The translations under genes and the position numbers were made by a program. Under the pieces are notes generated by a model. That model made no database searches and was not told the DNA's origin. It was given only the letters and a program-made list of their open reading frames with translations. Source: Heterotrichella gracilis (taxonomy: Eukaryota; Sar; Xanthophyceae; Tribonematales; Xanthonemataceae). Taken from it: a stretch of DNA of 64,000 bases. Below, piece after piece: positions 1 to 11,379 of the stretch. Numbering within the stretch: position 1 is the first letter of the stretch; every line of letters starts with the position of its first letter. Location of the stretch: positions 62,001-126,000 of the forward strand of contig JAULBX010002889.1 of assembly GCA_032358255.1 (NCBI GenBank), read 5' to 3'.

Positions 1-860
1 ACCAGCCCTTAATCCTAAACCCCAGCAGCAGCAGACCCGTTTCTACCACGGAATCAACCAACCCTAAGCCCTATTCCCTAAACCCCAAACATCAGCTGCC
101 CATTCTTCCCAGAGCCATTGCTCCAACCTGTGCTGGGGCAGCGGCCGCTGGTGCGGGGTGTTAGGGTTTGGGGTTTAGGGTGCTCCAAGCTGTGCTGGGG
201 CCGCTGCCGCTGGAGGATAGTGCGTGCACAGGTGGTGTGCAGGCACTGCCTGCAGGCATCTTGCATAAACGGACCAAGTGCTGGCTGGGCAGAAGTAGAA
301 GTGCAAACAGATGGCCAAATCCGTGACATGAGTTGGAATATGTAAACAACTTCCCCAGGGAGTGTAGCATGCAGTGCGGTTTCACTTTTGCTCAAGTTTG
401 CATATATAATTGCTCAAGCTAAGTGCGCCAGGTTGACTTGTCCAGATATCTATCACCATGATACTGACCTGTGAAACACTTGGCGCCCTCCTAGCCCTCC
501 TACGTAGTATATGTATACACCCTTCCTCTGGCACACGCCTCTTCTAAGCTGTTACCAGAACCAGGCCAGACAAGGTCAAAGGACCGCCCATGCGCACACC
601 AGGAAACACCCAAGGGAAAAAGTGTTTCCGAAAATTTCCACAACATGGACTGTGCTCCGGCCTCGTCCCCAAGTTGAATTGTGCTCGATGCCCAATAAAC
701 GGCTACATCCCTCCCCCGCCCACCTCGCCCCTCTCGTATACAAGCCCAGCTGTACTTTAGTTTAAGGGATGCGGGATAAGCCCACAGCAGGAAAATCAAG
801 GAAACAAGCATGTAGATCCCCAAATATTCCCCAAACCACGTGACACCATAACCTCATTCT
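1..860. other. no gene recognised; contains decayed LPP echoes
   Basis: No convincing exon seen. Two short stretches resemble parts of the neighbouring phosphatase gene. About 635-700 resembles the end of its last exon (compare 1372-1440). About 765-830, on the minus strand, resembles its membrane exon at 2063-1977 (a LIFLLWAYP-like reading against FAFLLWDLA). They look like the most decayed members of the echo series described below. Confidence 0.4.
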
Positions 861-864
861 GCCA

Positions 865-1545
865 TCGTTCTCAAAGTCGATAGGTGTGCCCCTCAGCAGC
901 TGCATACCCCCTCGGGCACAAGCGTTTACCCATTGCACCCAGGACATTCACACCATGGACTGCGCCTCGGCGTCATCCACAGGGTGCATTGTGCCCCCAT
1001 ATGGTCCTTGAAATGCCCCCTTCCCCATGCCATTCCCGGTCCCTGCCCCCCTCCAGCCCATGCCCACGCGTTACCCTAGACAAAGGTAGCTGCAGGCATG
1101 GTGCCCATGCAGTCGCTTTGTCCAGAACACCGTATGCAGCAGGGAAAACCAACTCCCCCAGGATTCATACCATAGACTGCGCCCCAACATCATCCTCAGG
1201 GTGCATTGTGCCCCCATGCTCCTTCAGAGGCCACATGGCACCCCCAGCCCCTTTCACCCCCTCCCGGCCCATGCCCACGCGTTACCCCAGAGAAGGATAG
1301 CTGCAGGCATGGGTGTCCACGCTGCTGGCTTGTCAGCAAGGCCGCATGCAGCAGAAAAACCGATTACCCAAAATTTTCACACCATGGACTGCGCTCCCAC
1401 ATCGTCTTCAGGGTGCATTGTGCCCCCATGCCCCTTCAGCGGCCACATGGCGCCCCCAGTCCCAGCTTCCACCCCCTCGGGCACATGCCCCACGTACTTG
1501 ATGCGCAGCACCGCCCTGATGATGTACAGCCCACCCACCAGGGTG
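865..1545. repeat. tandem array, ~210-bp unit, copies of the LPP last-exon 3' end
   Basis: Three diverged direct copies of a ~210-bp unit start near 870, 1090 and 1305. Each holds a version of 'accatggactgcgc', then 'gggtgcattgtgccccca'. Only the copy at 1305-1545 is read as the 3' part of the last phosphatase exon (stop at 1379-1377). The other two lie downstream of that stop on the minus strand and look non-coding. A fainter fourth copy lies near 635-700. Confidence 0.75.
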
Positions 1546-3669
1546 CCCAGGTACTCTCCGCCCACCACGTCTGCTGGGTGGTGGATGTGGTCGGCCACGC
1601 GGGAGGCGCCTGTGGGGAGCGAGGGGGGGGTGGTGTAATTACAGAGGGTCATAATGGGTTGAAAACATTGAACCGGTTCAACGGCACCGTGGTACCCTTG
1701 CTCGCGACAACGCTGTTCACCCAGTGACATGCAGGGCAGCAAGTTGCCCATGCGGCATCTGAGCAAGCATCCATGGCTGTGCTCCACGCAGGTGATCATG
1801 CATCACGCACAGTGCTGCCTGCATGCATTGGTTAGGCACACACCCATGCATCACCAGGATGGCTGTGCAGCATAGGATCACGATGGGATGTGTGACAGCA
1901 ACTTCAGGGTTACGGGTATGCACTTCACGGTTTAGGGTGCACGACGATGGACAATGTCACAAAGCAATGTCATTACCTGTGAACCATGCAAACGCCAGCC
2001 AGCCCAGCACCCAGAACCAGGCAAAGGCATGGGCAAGGTCCCACAGCAGGAAAGCAAATCGGCCTGCAAGGAAGGGACAACACTTGTCAGTATTCACACA
2101 AGACTGGTGAGCGATGATACAAAATTGGTCTAGTAATCATTGCCAGTTGGGTCCCAGAGCAAAGCAAATTAGCTTGAGGGGGAAGCGATGGTATTGGTGG
2201 GTAAGAAATAGCTTGTGCACACAACGCCATGCAAATGTGCCACGAAGATGCAGACGCAGAAAAATACTACTAGGGTTTTACAATAGGTTTTCACACTCCA
2301 CCTCACTTTGAACATTATGACGTGGCTCTCACGCAGGTACAGCATCTACTGCATGCAGCCTAAGATGTAGGTGGAAAAAGACAACGCTGCCGTGGCGAGA
2401 AGCAATGCTCTTATATTTCCCTCCTCAACCCACCAGGATTCCATCAGGGTTCCGTTGGGGTTACATTAGGGTTCCGATAGGATTAGGGTTAGGGTCCTCG
2501 CCTCTGAACACCATGACGTGCCTCTCCCGCAGGTACAGCGTCCACAGGATGTATCCAGAGATGTAGGTGGCAAAGCACATGGCCACACTGGCATGGCCTG
2601 ATGGGAAGCTCTTCTTGCCATCCTCAACAAACTTGTCATCGGTGTTGGTGCACAGCGGTTGAATGCTGGCGCCGATGGTGAGCGTGGGGGTGGTGGTGGT
2701 CTCGCTGGTGGGGGGCTGGCAGCGGGCGAGGTAGGCGGGGCGCGGGTAGCCCACGAAGTCGTTGGTGGTCTGCACAGGGAGAAGTGTGTTCATGGAGTAG
2801 GGTTTTCCAGTAGGGTTTCCACCGTGTTGGTTGATTTGGATTTCCAATAGGGGTGTGCTATTGCCCTGCATAAGGAATAGCTGCTATCCTAACATGTAGG
2901 GCACATGCACCCCCCACAGTAACACTGGTATTTTCCACCCAGCTTTCGAGGTTCCATTAGGGTTTCCTGTCACCTATGTGTTGGCCACATACTCAGCAGG
3001 GACACGTGGCGCATGCATGCACGCCAGCAGTAGGGCTTCCTAGGTATCTTCACTAGGGTGTAGGATGCAATCGTGCAATTTACGAGGGGCTGTTATCACC
3101 TGTGTGGGAGACATATTTCCCTGTCTACGTATGTTGCAGCGCGTCTAGCGTTTAGGATACTTGCATTCCTACAGGGTACAACATCACCTGCGTGAGGAAC
3201 AGCACCGCCACCATTGCCCAGATGCCCTGCAGGAACATGTGCAGCGCGCACGCAACACCCGCGGTGGCACTTGGGTGCTTCAGGTAGCGCCGCCCACCCC
3301 ACACCTGGACACATTTACAATCAGTGACTCAGCAAGCTGGTGCTTTTGTGTCATGATTGTTTGTGGTTCCCATTCACGGAAGCATGCCAGGTTGCTGGGA
3401 AAGTAACCCACAGTGTCGTCAAAAGCCTTGCACAACCCTCATACTAAACACCCTACACCCTACACCAGACCCTTGGGTAAGCTTACCTCGAAAGTCAGTG
3501 ACAGCAGCAGCAGGAAGAGGCCTGGGATGACCACCACCACCCAGGAAGGGATGGTGTTGCTTTCCACCGGGTAGGAGATGGTGGCATCGTAGATGTAGAT
3601 AGGAGTGAAGCGCGGGTCCCAGTTCCAGTAAGCAACTGCCACCAGGGCGCCAAAGGGGATGATGAGGTA
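1377..3669 (-). CDS. PAP2-family lipid phosphate phosphatase (LPP), 5' end unresolved
   Basis: Probably an integral membrane enzyme that dephosphorylates lipid phosphates such as phosphatidic acid. Exons on the minus strand, phase-consistent: 3669-3487, 3304-3188, 2769-2502, 2063-1977, 1609-1377 (295 codons plus stop). The first two exons give hydrophobic segments (YLIIPFGALVAVAYW; WVVVVIPGLFLLLL) and the family word YPVESNTIP. The third carries the catalytic motif SFPSGHAS. The last carries SRVADHIHHPADVVGG, matching the SRx5Hx3D motif. The first motif reads TNDFVGYPRP: the RP is present but the usual lysine is threonine. The intron after 2502 appears to be GC-AG (gcgagg); phase only closes with that donor. 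An N-terminal exon is still missing; 5192-5560 is a candidate. Family assignment is firm; substrate is inferred. Confidence 0.87.
2305..2376 (-). pseudogene. decayed echo of LPP exon 2769-2502 (donor-side half)
   Basis: On the minus strand this reads like TYILGCMQ-stop-MLYLRESHVIMFK, against TYISGYILWTLYLRERHVMVFR in the real exon. A stop codon replaces the tryptophan. It sits in the intron just downstream of the exon it copies and includes a GT at the equivalent donor site. Confidence 0.75.
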
Positions 3670-3784
3670 CTGTGAGCAGGGGAGGGGAGGGGTCATGCAT
3701 GGGGATGACGATGGCTGAGCAATGCTTCTTCTTATGTTGTATCTTGTGTATTTTGTGTCAAACCTTCATGAAATTGCATGTTTC

Positions 3785-4295
3785 TGCATTGTAGGTGCAG
3801 ATAAGGGAGAAGCGCGGGTGAATTGCTGTTTAATGCTGTGTTCTGTATCAAAACATTCATAAGAATTGCGTGTATTTGTATTACAGTTACTAACTGTAGG
3901 GGCGAAACTTGGGGCCGATTTCCAATATGGCAGCCACCCGTGCGCCAAAAGGAATGATGAGATACTGTTAGGAGGGGAGAGAAGGGGTCATGTCTGGGGA
4001 TGGTGTTGGGCATTACCCACTGAACTTGTCCGATGAGTGATGAGGTTGCTTCTAGTGTCAAGTTCTGACACAAAATTACAACATCATCACCAATTAAAAA
4101 AGTACAGCCAGGCGATGATGTTCACAGGATGACCAACATCATCGCCTGACACGATGCCTTTCTCTCTTCCTCACAACACGGGATTTCAATGCCATTGTAG
4201 ATGTACAATGGAGTCAAGTGTGGGTCTCAGGTCCCCTATGCAGCTGCCACTGGAGTGCCAAAAGGTGTGATGAGGTATCGCACGGCCACCTACCG
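3785..4295 (-). pseudogene. decayed echoes of LPP exon 3669-3487 (acceptor-side half)
   Basis: At least two clear copies (about 3885-3990 and 4190-4295) and a weaker one (about 3785-3825) repeat the exon segment 3580-3690. They share the words 'gatgaggtac' and 'gccaaaaggaatgatgaga' and the flanking tract that on the plus strand reads gaggggaggggtcatg. Frames are interrupted. They lie upstream of the exon in transcription order. Confidence 0.7.
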
Positions 4296-4299
4296 TGGG

Positions 4300-5190
4300 A
4301 ATAGAAAAACATGTACATCTTGTGATGGTATGCTTTGGTGCATGCATACAGGCATATGCAATGGCTGCTATACTAGACTACAGACTAAAAATAAAAGATT
4401 AAATGGAGTTGCCCATTGGGATTGACTTGCATGCGTCCCAAGGATGCAGCACATGGGTGACACATGATGCAGCAATTTGAATGCAGTATTGATAAGCTGC
4501 GCAGCTCAAACGCGGGCTCTGACCCTAGCTGTAGGTGATGGTGAGTCTGAGGTCGACCCCTTCCTGATGCACCAGGTTCAAGATGGGTTTGGTCCACTGA
4601 TCTCCTGCTTGGAATGGTCTGGGTTCCAATCTGCGCTGCTCTCTTGCTTTAAAGGCTGTGGATTCTGATTTGGGCTGCTGGACGCAGCAATAACCGCAGG
4701 CATACGAAGTGCATCCCTTGGAGGGGTTCGCCGGCCAGCTGAAATTGCTGTCTCCAAAAGCCTCGATCAGAATCCAAATCATTTAAAGCAAGAGGGCAGC
4801 ACACTAAGACCAACTGCAACCGATGCACCAGAAAAGGGTCAACCTCACGCTCTCCACCACCTACACCTCCCTGTACCTTCTCAGGAGACCATGGCTGTTC
4901 AGGGGTTTGCGCTCTGTTGCAACCCTTAAACAAATGGCAATATAATTATATTGCCATTGCAGAGCGAGTCAGAACCATCCACCAGATCTCGGCAGCTGTG
5001 GCCTGCCTGTCCTCATACAGCGCCAACCCTCATCAAAAGGCAAGACCTGTGCAAGGGTTCTGAGATATTGCTGGCCCCCTGCCAGAGCCACCCGGAATCC
5101 CTACGACCCCATAAACCCGTTGGCGAGCTTCCCAGAAACCCTGGAGAGTGTGCTCTATGAAAACATGCTACGATAGGGTTTATGCACTCA
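4300..5190. other. unassigned stretch, no clear gene
   Basis: Contains short open frames on both strands but no recognisable domain and no phase-closing exon pair that I could find. It may be intron of the LPP gene if the exon at 5192-5560 belongs to that gene. Confidence 0.3.
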
Positions 5191-5191
5191 C

Positions 5192-5560
5192 CAAATCGCC
5201 CCACAGCTGCAGCCTGATTGCCCTTAGGAAGCTGAACCCATGCCACCAGCTGCTGCCCATCCTGGCAGAGCCATCCCCAAACCCTTCCTTGGGTCGTTCC
5301 CCCTGGCCTGCACCCTCCACCCCCAGCGCGCCAGGGGGGGTGTACGACCCATAGCCAGTGCCAGGGTTCAAAGGGGAGGAATTGGAGTCAACCTCTGGGG
5401 AAGTCACAGTCAGGCGCTGACCGGCTGTGGGTGGGGTGGAGGTGTATGCTTGTGACGTGTAGGGGTGGAGGGGGGGTGCGTCATCTGCCTTCTGGGCGAG
5501 GGAGGTGGGTGGGTTGGCCATGCTCCCGAAAGCGCACAGGCCAGGTGGGTTGGCAGCGGT
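5192..5560 (-). CDS. candidate 5' exon, Pro/Ser/Thr-rich, possibly of LPP
   Basis: A long open stretch on the minus strand, low in complexity (TSQAYTSTPPTAGQRLTV), ending in RAIRLQLWGDL followed by a strong donor gtgagtgc at 5191. It is the only convincing donor-terminated exon upstream of the LPP exons on the same strand. It could encode the cytosolic N-terminus of that protein, but no conserved LPP residue confirms this. The exact acceptor is uncertain: CAG sites lie near 5560 and 5580 on the minus strand. Confidence 0.4.
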
Positions 5561-5699
5561 GATGACCTGCAGTGAGGCCCTGCACAAGGGAAAGGAAAAC
5601 TGATTAACCCAATGCATGTTTGCAGCGCATTTGCTGACTGCTCTTCCTCAACAAACCCGCCCATGCAAGAGACAGGATCCGTATTTATCCATTTAATTT

Positions 5700-7435
5700 G
5701 TTACTTGATTAATTTGTTTAGATACTTATTTTAAACTAATAATCGATTTATTCACGCAGCACATGGGTCAGCTCTCTGATTTGGAGTCCTGGCAACCTTG
5801 AGATGGATGTCAGTGAGGGTTTGGGCCACGCTTTCATGACATTGTGTGCCACGTGAACGTTGCAACTAGGCCATCACCATGCGAAAACCCTAACCTCTGC
5901 AGCAAAACCCTTAGGGTTTTCAGACCCCGCAAAATGCAGGTGACCTCTGCAATGGCTGTGGGGTGGTGGGTTGTGTGGGGGGGCCGGAGGGGGCGGGGGG
6001 AGGGGGGGGCGCGGCAAATTTGCATTTACACCGGAAATAAATCCCTGATACTCTGTTGAGCCTTGCTTGAAAATGTAGGCTGCTGCATTCCTGCTCCAAG
6101 GCATTCCCTGTGCCTCTGCTACTGCGTTTACTTTGTGACTAGCTAGCCTATAAGGCAGTGAACAACACTGTTGAAGGCAAGCTCTGCCTTGGTCCACCCT
6201 GGGTAAAGCTCTTGGAGAACTTCCTCCAAGTTGGCAATTGTTGTCAAACTGGAAGGGCGCGTTCTTTACTCACCCTTTGCAAGGAGTGAACCCGTTCTTG
6301 TCCCTTTACAGTTCACAAACGTTGTAGGTTTGAGCCGCTCGCTACGACACCTGCCAGGTGAAGGGCCTTTCAAGGCCTTCCAATGCCTTCTCTTCTGACC
6401 ACTGCCAACCTTACAATGGCAACACGGTAGCCACAACCAACCACCCAGACGCCTTCAAGACTCCACAATACAGCGGCTACGATGCAACGTATCTCCTTAT
6501 CTGAGAAGGGTCGTCGACAACGACCTCGTTGCGATGGATTTGTCGCAAAATGGCCGTTTCGGAGACCAGGTGGGGATTAATAGCAGGGGTGTGGCAGCTG
6601 CCCTGCATCTGGGCAGGTGTCACATAAATCACAAAAATCGCAAATTACAAACGCCATCCCTGTTCTTGTAGCAATCCCCGTTCTGCTTGCATGACCAGTA
6701 ATAACGAAGCATTTGCACCAGGACCTGCACCACCTCACTAAGCCAGCTGCAAGCACATAGCCACAGGTGCGCAGTGCCACTGGCTTCAGAGTGATTGCTA
6801 GCCGCTGGCTTAGCCACAGGTCTTGGTACTTTAAAGCGTAGTATGTTATAACACTGTAACCTGCGTTTCATTGTCTACTTCCCATTCCCAGGCCCTATCT
6901 GCCAATTTTGTCATTTCTTTTATTGATGTGCTGCCATTTCTCCCAACCTTTTTCCCAATGCCCCCCCCTTTGGCGGATTGAGGTGCAGGGTGGCTAAATG
7001 TGTTGTCTTTTAGAGTGCCAGCTAGGTGCGGGTTAGGAATATTTAATCACTCTTTTTTTCTTTTTTTCTGGAATGCACATTTAAACGCGTTGAAGCGCGG
7101 TAAATTTTTTTATTCCGACAGCACTTGGAAATCCACCTGGTGGAACGGAATTCCCAGTGGTGGAATCTCTGGGTACCAATAAGAATGCTTATGGTTTGGT
7201 ATCAAATCCAGCTCCAGCCACTTTTTCAGCGTTGCCCACATCAGCCATGTTGATGGCATTACACAGCTATCCACCTGTTTGCAGCTGTCATAACGTGCCT
7301 AGTGCCGCACTGTGACTCTCAATCACAACTTTCGTTATAGCTGGGCATCTGCTGATGGAGTGATGGCTAAAGGGCGGTAGACAACAGAAGGATGTAACAT
7401 GCACACTTGGTTTCCAAGAGGGGAGCAACATGTGC
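5700..7435. other. gene-poor stretch
   Basis: AT-richer segments (5680-5760, 7040-7120) alternate with a G-rich tract at 5960-6012. I see no exon with recognisable content on either strand, and no terminal repeats of a transposon. Confidence 0.35.
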
Positions 7436-8425
7436 AGTCACATTTGCCCAAAATGGATGCACCACATGTGTCACGGAGCAGCATTTGGAGATGGAACATC
7501 ACATCTGAACACATAACAACTCAAGATTCTCACTATGTGGTTTAACAGTTTATGAGACATGGATGCAGCTGAAACACCCATATGGAAGGCGCCATGGCAA
7601 AAACCCCGTCCAACTACCACCAGGTCATGAAGGGCGTGTAGGGTTCAACCATGTAGATTACTCTGGCCATGTGATGGGTAAAACGCATGTCAGTTTTTGG
7701 CAGGTCAGGAAGTACGCACATGGTTTAGGGTCCAGCTCCGTTGTCCAGGTCCGACTGTCTGCCGAGCATGCAATGGGCTCCTCCCCGCCCCCATCGTGGG
7801 TGGAAGTGGTGGCAGCAGTGGCGGGTGTGCGGGCGGTGGTTGGCTCTGGTGATGCTGCTGTTGTCCCTAATTCGGCAGGGGTGTGTGAGGATGGAGCTTG
7901 CTGGCACGACAAATAGGGGTGCAGGCTAATCACATTGCCTAAGAAGTAAAATGCGCTGCTGTTTATTCTTCTTTTCCGAAATTACAGTAATGTAATATTT
8001 GTGAGACTTCTGTGGTGTTTACCTTCAGGGCAGTGTCCTTCTACAATTGACAAGTCAAATGTCATTTAATTCACTGAAACTCACAAAACATAAATCATTG
8101 AAAAGTACTTGGCATGGCATTGCTCAAGCTCATCTCGTAACAAACATGATACATTTGTAAATTTGTAGAAATTGCAGACATATCCGATCCAGAAGAAGCA
8201 ATAAATTACCTCCACAACTAATTGTCAAGTTTTCGTTTGATACAAATGTGCTTCCCCATTTATCGCAAACAGACCTCCGAAGGTGGGTATGCGTATAAGA
8301 GAGTATTGAGTAAAACATAACCCTCCGTACTTCATCCAACTACATTCGGTGTTTGCCTTCAGCAATTGCAATCAAAGTGCATTCAGTGCAGTCACACTAA
8401 TGTTATACCTCACAACTGTATTGGC

Positions 8426-8752
8426 TCAAGCTTCTGGCTCAATTTCAACTTTTTCGTACTTATTATATGTGCTGTGCCAGCAACAAACGACGTCGTGGAA
8501 AGAAAGATTGGTCATAGTTTCAGATTTTGCAGGGGGTGCCTTGTATTCCCACCATTCTGCCCCATTGTACTTGGCCCTTCGTAGCCACCAATTTTCTCCT
8601 ACAATACAGATGCTCCTGCTAATGTGGAGTGTACCAAAACCAGAGTTATAATTGATTCGATTGGCAATCTTCATAAAGATTTCAAATGTTGTGGACGAGC
8701 CACCAAGCGCGACAAATTTGACATCGGTGGACGTGAGTCCATGTTGCTCCAA
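8426..8752 (-). CDS. unrecognised protein, copy A (C-terminal half open)
   Basis: A 108-codon frame with STDVKFVALGGSSTTFE, MKIANRINYN and IVGENWWLRRAKYNGAEWWE, ending EIEPEA then stop. I do not recognise the family. The sequence is conserved with copy B at the protein level, which suggests it was, or is, coding. Upstream of 8752 copy A is out of frame relative to copy B, owing to a small deletion near 8765, so the N-terminal half appears lost. Confidence 0.45.
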   Translation of the reverse strand: MEQHGLTSTDVKFVALGGSSTTFEIFMKIANRINYNSGFGTLHISRSICIVGENWWLRRAKYNGAEWWEYKAPPAKSETMTNLSFHDVVCCWHSTYNKYEKVEIEPEA

Positions 8753-10164
8753 CTCTTCAAGTTTCCTTTCCTAGGTTTTGCCAATCTGGCGAGGTTTTCC
8801 ACTTAGCCTGAGCCTGAGTCTCAGTATCATCATTCAGTTGCCCACTGTCGGCGCACGGAGCCAGCGCCTGCTGCGAATCCATCTCCAAGCTCATGGCTGG
8901 GACTGCAGCACGGGCAGCATGTTCAGCACATATAGCTGTCAGTTCCAGTAATGTTTAAGGACTTTACCATTGTTAAAATGGTGGCAGTTCTATAACTGAT
9001 AGCTATAATCACTTGTACCATTTGCAGGTTGTGTTCAGCAGCAGTGGGTAACCCGAAGTAGCGACTGACAACACCAAAGCTGTAACATGTGGTTTCCATG
9101 AATAAAGCCAAACGCGCAGTCACCCGTGCCTAATGTGGATGCACCGCATGTTTCAGAGAGCAGCATTTGGAGACCAGACGTCACGTAACAACTAAAAAAT
9201 TCCAGCCTGTGGTTTGATAAATTATGACACATGTTTGCGGCTGAAACACCCACATGAAAAGTGGCAAAACTCCCGTCCGGGGCAACCAGAGCAAGAAGGG
9301 TGCGTAGGGTTCAAGCATGCAATTAGGTCACCCATATGCTGGGTAGAACGTATGTCGTTTTTCGACGGGCAGGAATACGCACAGGGATTAGGGTTCAGCT
9401 CCGTCATCCAGATCCGCCTGTCTGCGGAGCCTGCAATGGGCTTCACCTCGCCCCCATGGGTGGGTGTGGTGGCAACAGTGGGGGATGTGTGGGTGATGGT
9501 TGGCTCTGGTGATGCTGCGTCGGCCCCTGCATTGGGCCGCAGGGGTGTGTGAGGGTTGGGCTTGCTGACACGACAAATAGGGGGGGCAGGCTATTCATAT
9601 TGCCTAGGAAGTAAATGAGGTGTTGTTCCCGTGCTTTAAATGGAGTGTTTCAGAGTTTGCTAGCTAGTAATAATTATAAATACTAGTAGATAATAAATCG
9701 TGAGATTATTCTGGTATTTACCTGCGAAGCAGTGTCCTTCTAGACATCGACAGGTCATATGTCATTCCCTGAAACTAATAAAAGCTACGATTTAAATCAC
9801 TGAAATGTAGTTGGCATGGCATTGCTTGAGCTTGCGCTGTGAGCTATGAGCTGTTGAGTCATGTTGTAGCAAATTTCAACAAACATGGTACATATGCCAG
9901 TTTGTAAAACTTCCATACATACCCGATCCTGAAGAAGCAATAAAATTATCTCCACTATAGTAGCTACCAATTGTCAAGTTGCCATTTGATACAAATGTGC
10001 TTCCCCATGTATCGAAATGGACCTCTACTAGAGGCTCTAGACTGGGTAACAGAGTACCAAGTGAAATTAAGCTTCTGGGTCAACAACATTGGGTGTTTGG
10101 CTTATTGGCAGAAAACTGTTGAAGTGGAGTCACACTAAGCTTGTCCCTCGCACTTGTGTTGGCT

Positions 10165-10681
10165 CAAGCTTCAGGCTCAATTTCAACTTTAATATCTTTA
10201 ACATATTTGCTGCGCCAGCAACAAATGACGTCGTGGAGAAAAAGATTGTTTATATTCTCAGATTTTGCAGGGGGTGCCTTGTACTCCCACCATTCTGCCC
10301 CTAACCTCTAGACCCAGTTCTTTGTAGCCACCAATTCTATCCTACGATATAGATGCCCCTGCTAATGTAGTTTGTACCATAATCAGGGTTATAATTGATT
10401 CGATTGGCAATCTTCATGAAATCCTCAAATGTTGTGGACGAGCCACCAAACGCAACATATCTGACATCAGTGGACGTGAGTCCATATTGCTCCAACTCTT
10501 TAAGAGTTTCCTTTCCCAGGTTGGTCAAACCTGATGAGGCTTTCCACCCATTATCATCATCAGTTTGCCTACCATCAGCGCTCAGCGTTGGAGCCACCTC
10601 CAGTGCCTGCTGTGAATTCATCCCCAAGCTCACTCCTGGGACTGCAGTAGGGACAGCAAGTTCAGCTGTTTGGTTCAGCAT
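10165..10681 (-). pseudogene. unrecognised protein, copy B (N-terminal half open, C-terminal half broken)
   Basis: ATG at 10681 opens a 114-codon frame ending at a TAG (10339-10337) exactly where copy A reads GENWWL. Beyond the stop the homology to copy A continues to the shared EIEPEA-stop near 10165, but with a further stop and rearranged bases. So copy B keeps the N-terminal part (TAELAVPTAVPGVSLGM, then TSTDVRYVAFGGSSTTFE) and has lost the C-terminal part. If 10337 is instead crossed by an intron, the gene might still work; no good donor supports that. Confidence 0.55.
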
Positions 10682-10959
10682 TTTAAAGATTTTGACTTGT
10701 GTTGCATGCGGCTGCAGGAGGGAGCGAGGATGGGGATTGCTGGCATGGGAAACAGGGGAGAAGCTTTTCTTCATATCCTCTCAGAAGAAAAATACGCTGC
10801 TACAGGGTTTGGGGTTTAGGAGTTAGGCTTCAGGCTTCATATTTTAGAACTTCAGCGGTATGGAATGCTGGCGTGCCACGTATGCGTGATACAAGCATGT
10901 ACATTAGTGGAGAGCGCACCATGTTTGAACCCTGCATCTTACATCTTACATCTGACTTC

Positions 10960-11260
10960 TCCACACCATGAACCTACGTGCATGGCGCTGGCTCTCGGCA
11001 ATGGATTGCGTGTTGCATTCATGATATGCATTCCCATCACCGTCCACCATCGACCAGCATTTTGCTTCACCCCTCCACTTGTCTATAAGTTAGTACAACA
11101 TGAAACCTCTACAGTTGCTCATGGGTACCACTACAACCAGCCACCAACACCAGGTCACCAACACTCCACTTGCCATATGTATACAGCACTTCCCATCACC
11201 GTAACCAGTAGTCAGCCCTGCTAATGGTGGCAGGTACCCAGCACCGCCACCGTCCCCTGG
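10960..11260. repeat. intronic duplicate of 13845-14065
   Basis: Shared landmarks in the same order: 'ggcaatgga(t/c)tg(c/t)gtgttgcattcat', 'ccaccatcg', 'catgaaacctctaca', 'gtaccac', 'cacttcccatc', 'gtaaccagta'. The duplication covers non-coding DNA between related exons of the modular gene, so whole exon-intron units were copied. Confidence 0.7.
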
Positions 11261-11379
11261 ACATTTCAAGTATTCATCACCACCCAACAGCACCCACAAT
11301 TATAGGCTCTTGACCCAGCCTATACAGCCACCCACTACCCAACCAGTCGCAGCGTTATATATTTTTCTTTTCCCCTCAC

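Larger units (their letters stand above)
7440..10690. repeat. ~1.7-kb tandem segmental duplication
   Basis: Copy A (about 7440-8960) and copy B (about 9130-10690) are co-linear diverged direct repeats. Matching landmarks: 7560/9235 (gctgaaacacccatatg, with changes), 7740/9400 (cagctccgt...ccag), 8160/9905 (aaatttgtagaaattgcag-like), 8400/10125, 8640/10385, 8840/10575. Divergence is substantial, with indels, so the duplication is not recent. Confidence 0.85.

Noticed and set aside
6200-7200. transposable element
   Set aside because: No terminal repeats, target-site duplication or transposase-like frame found.
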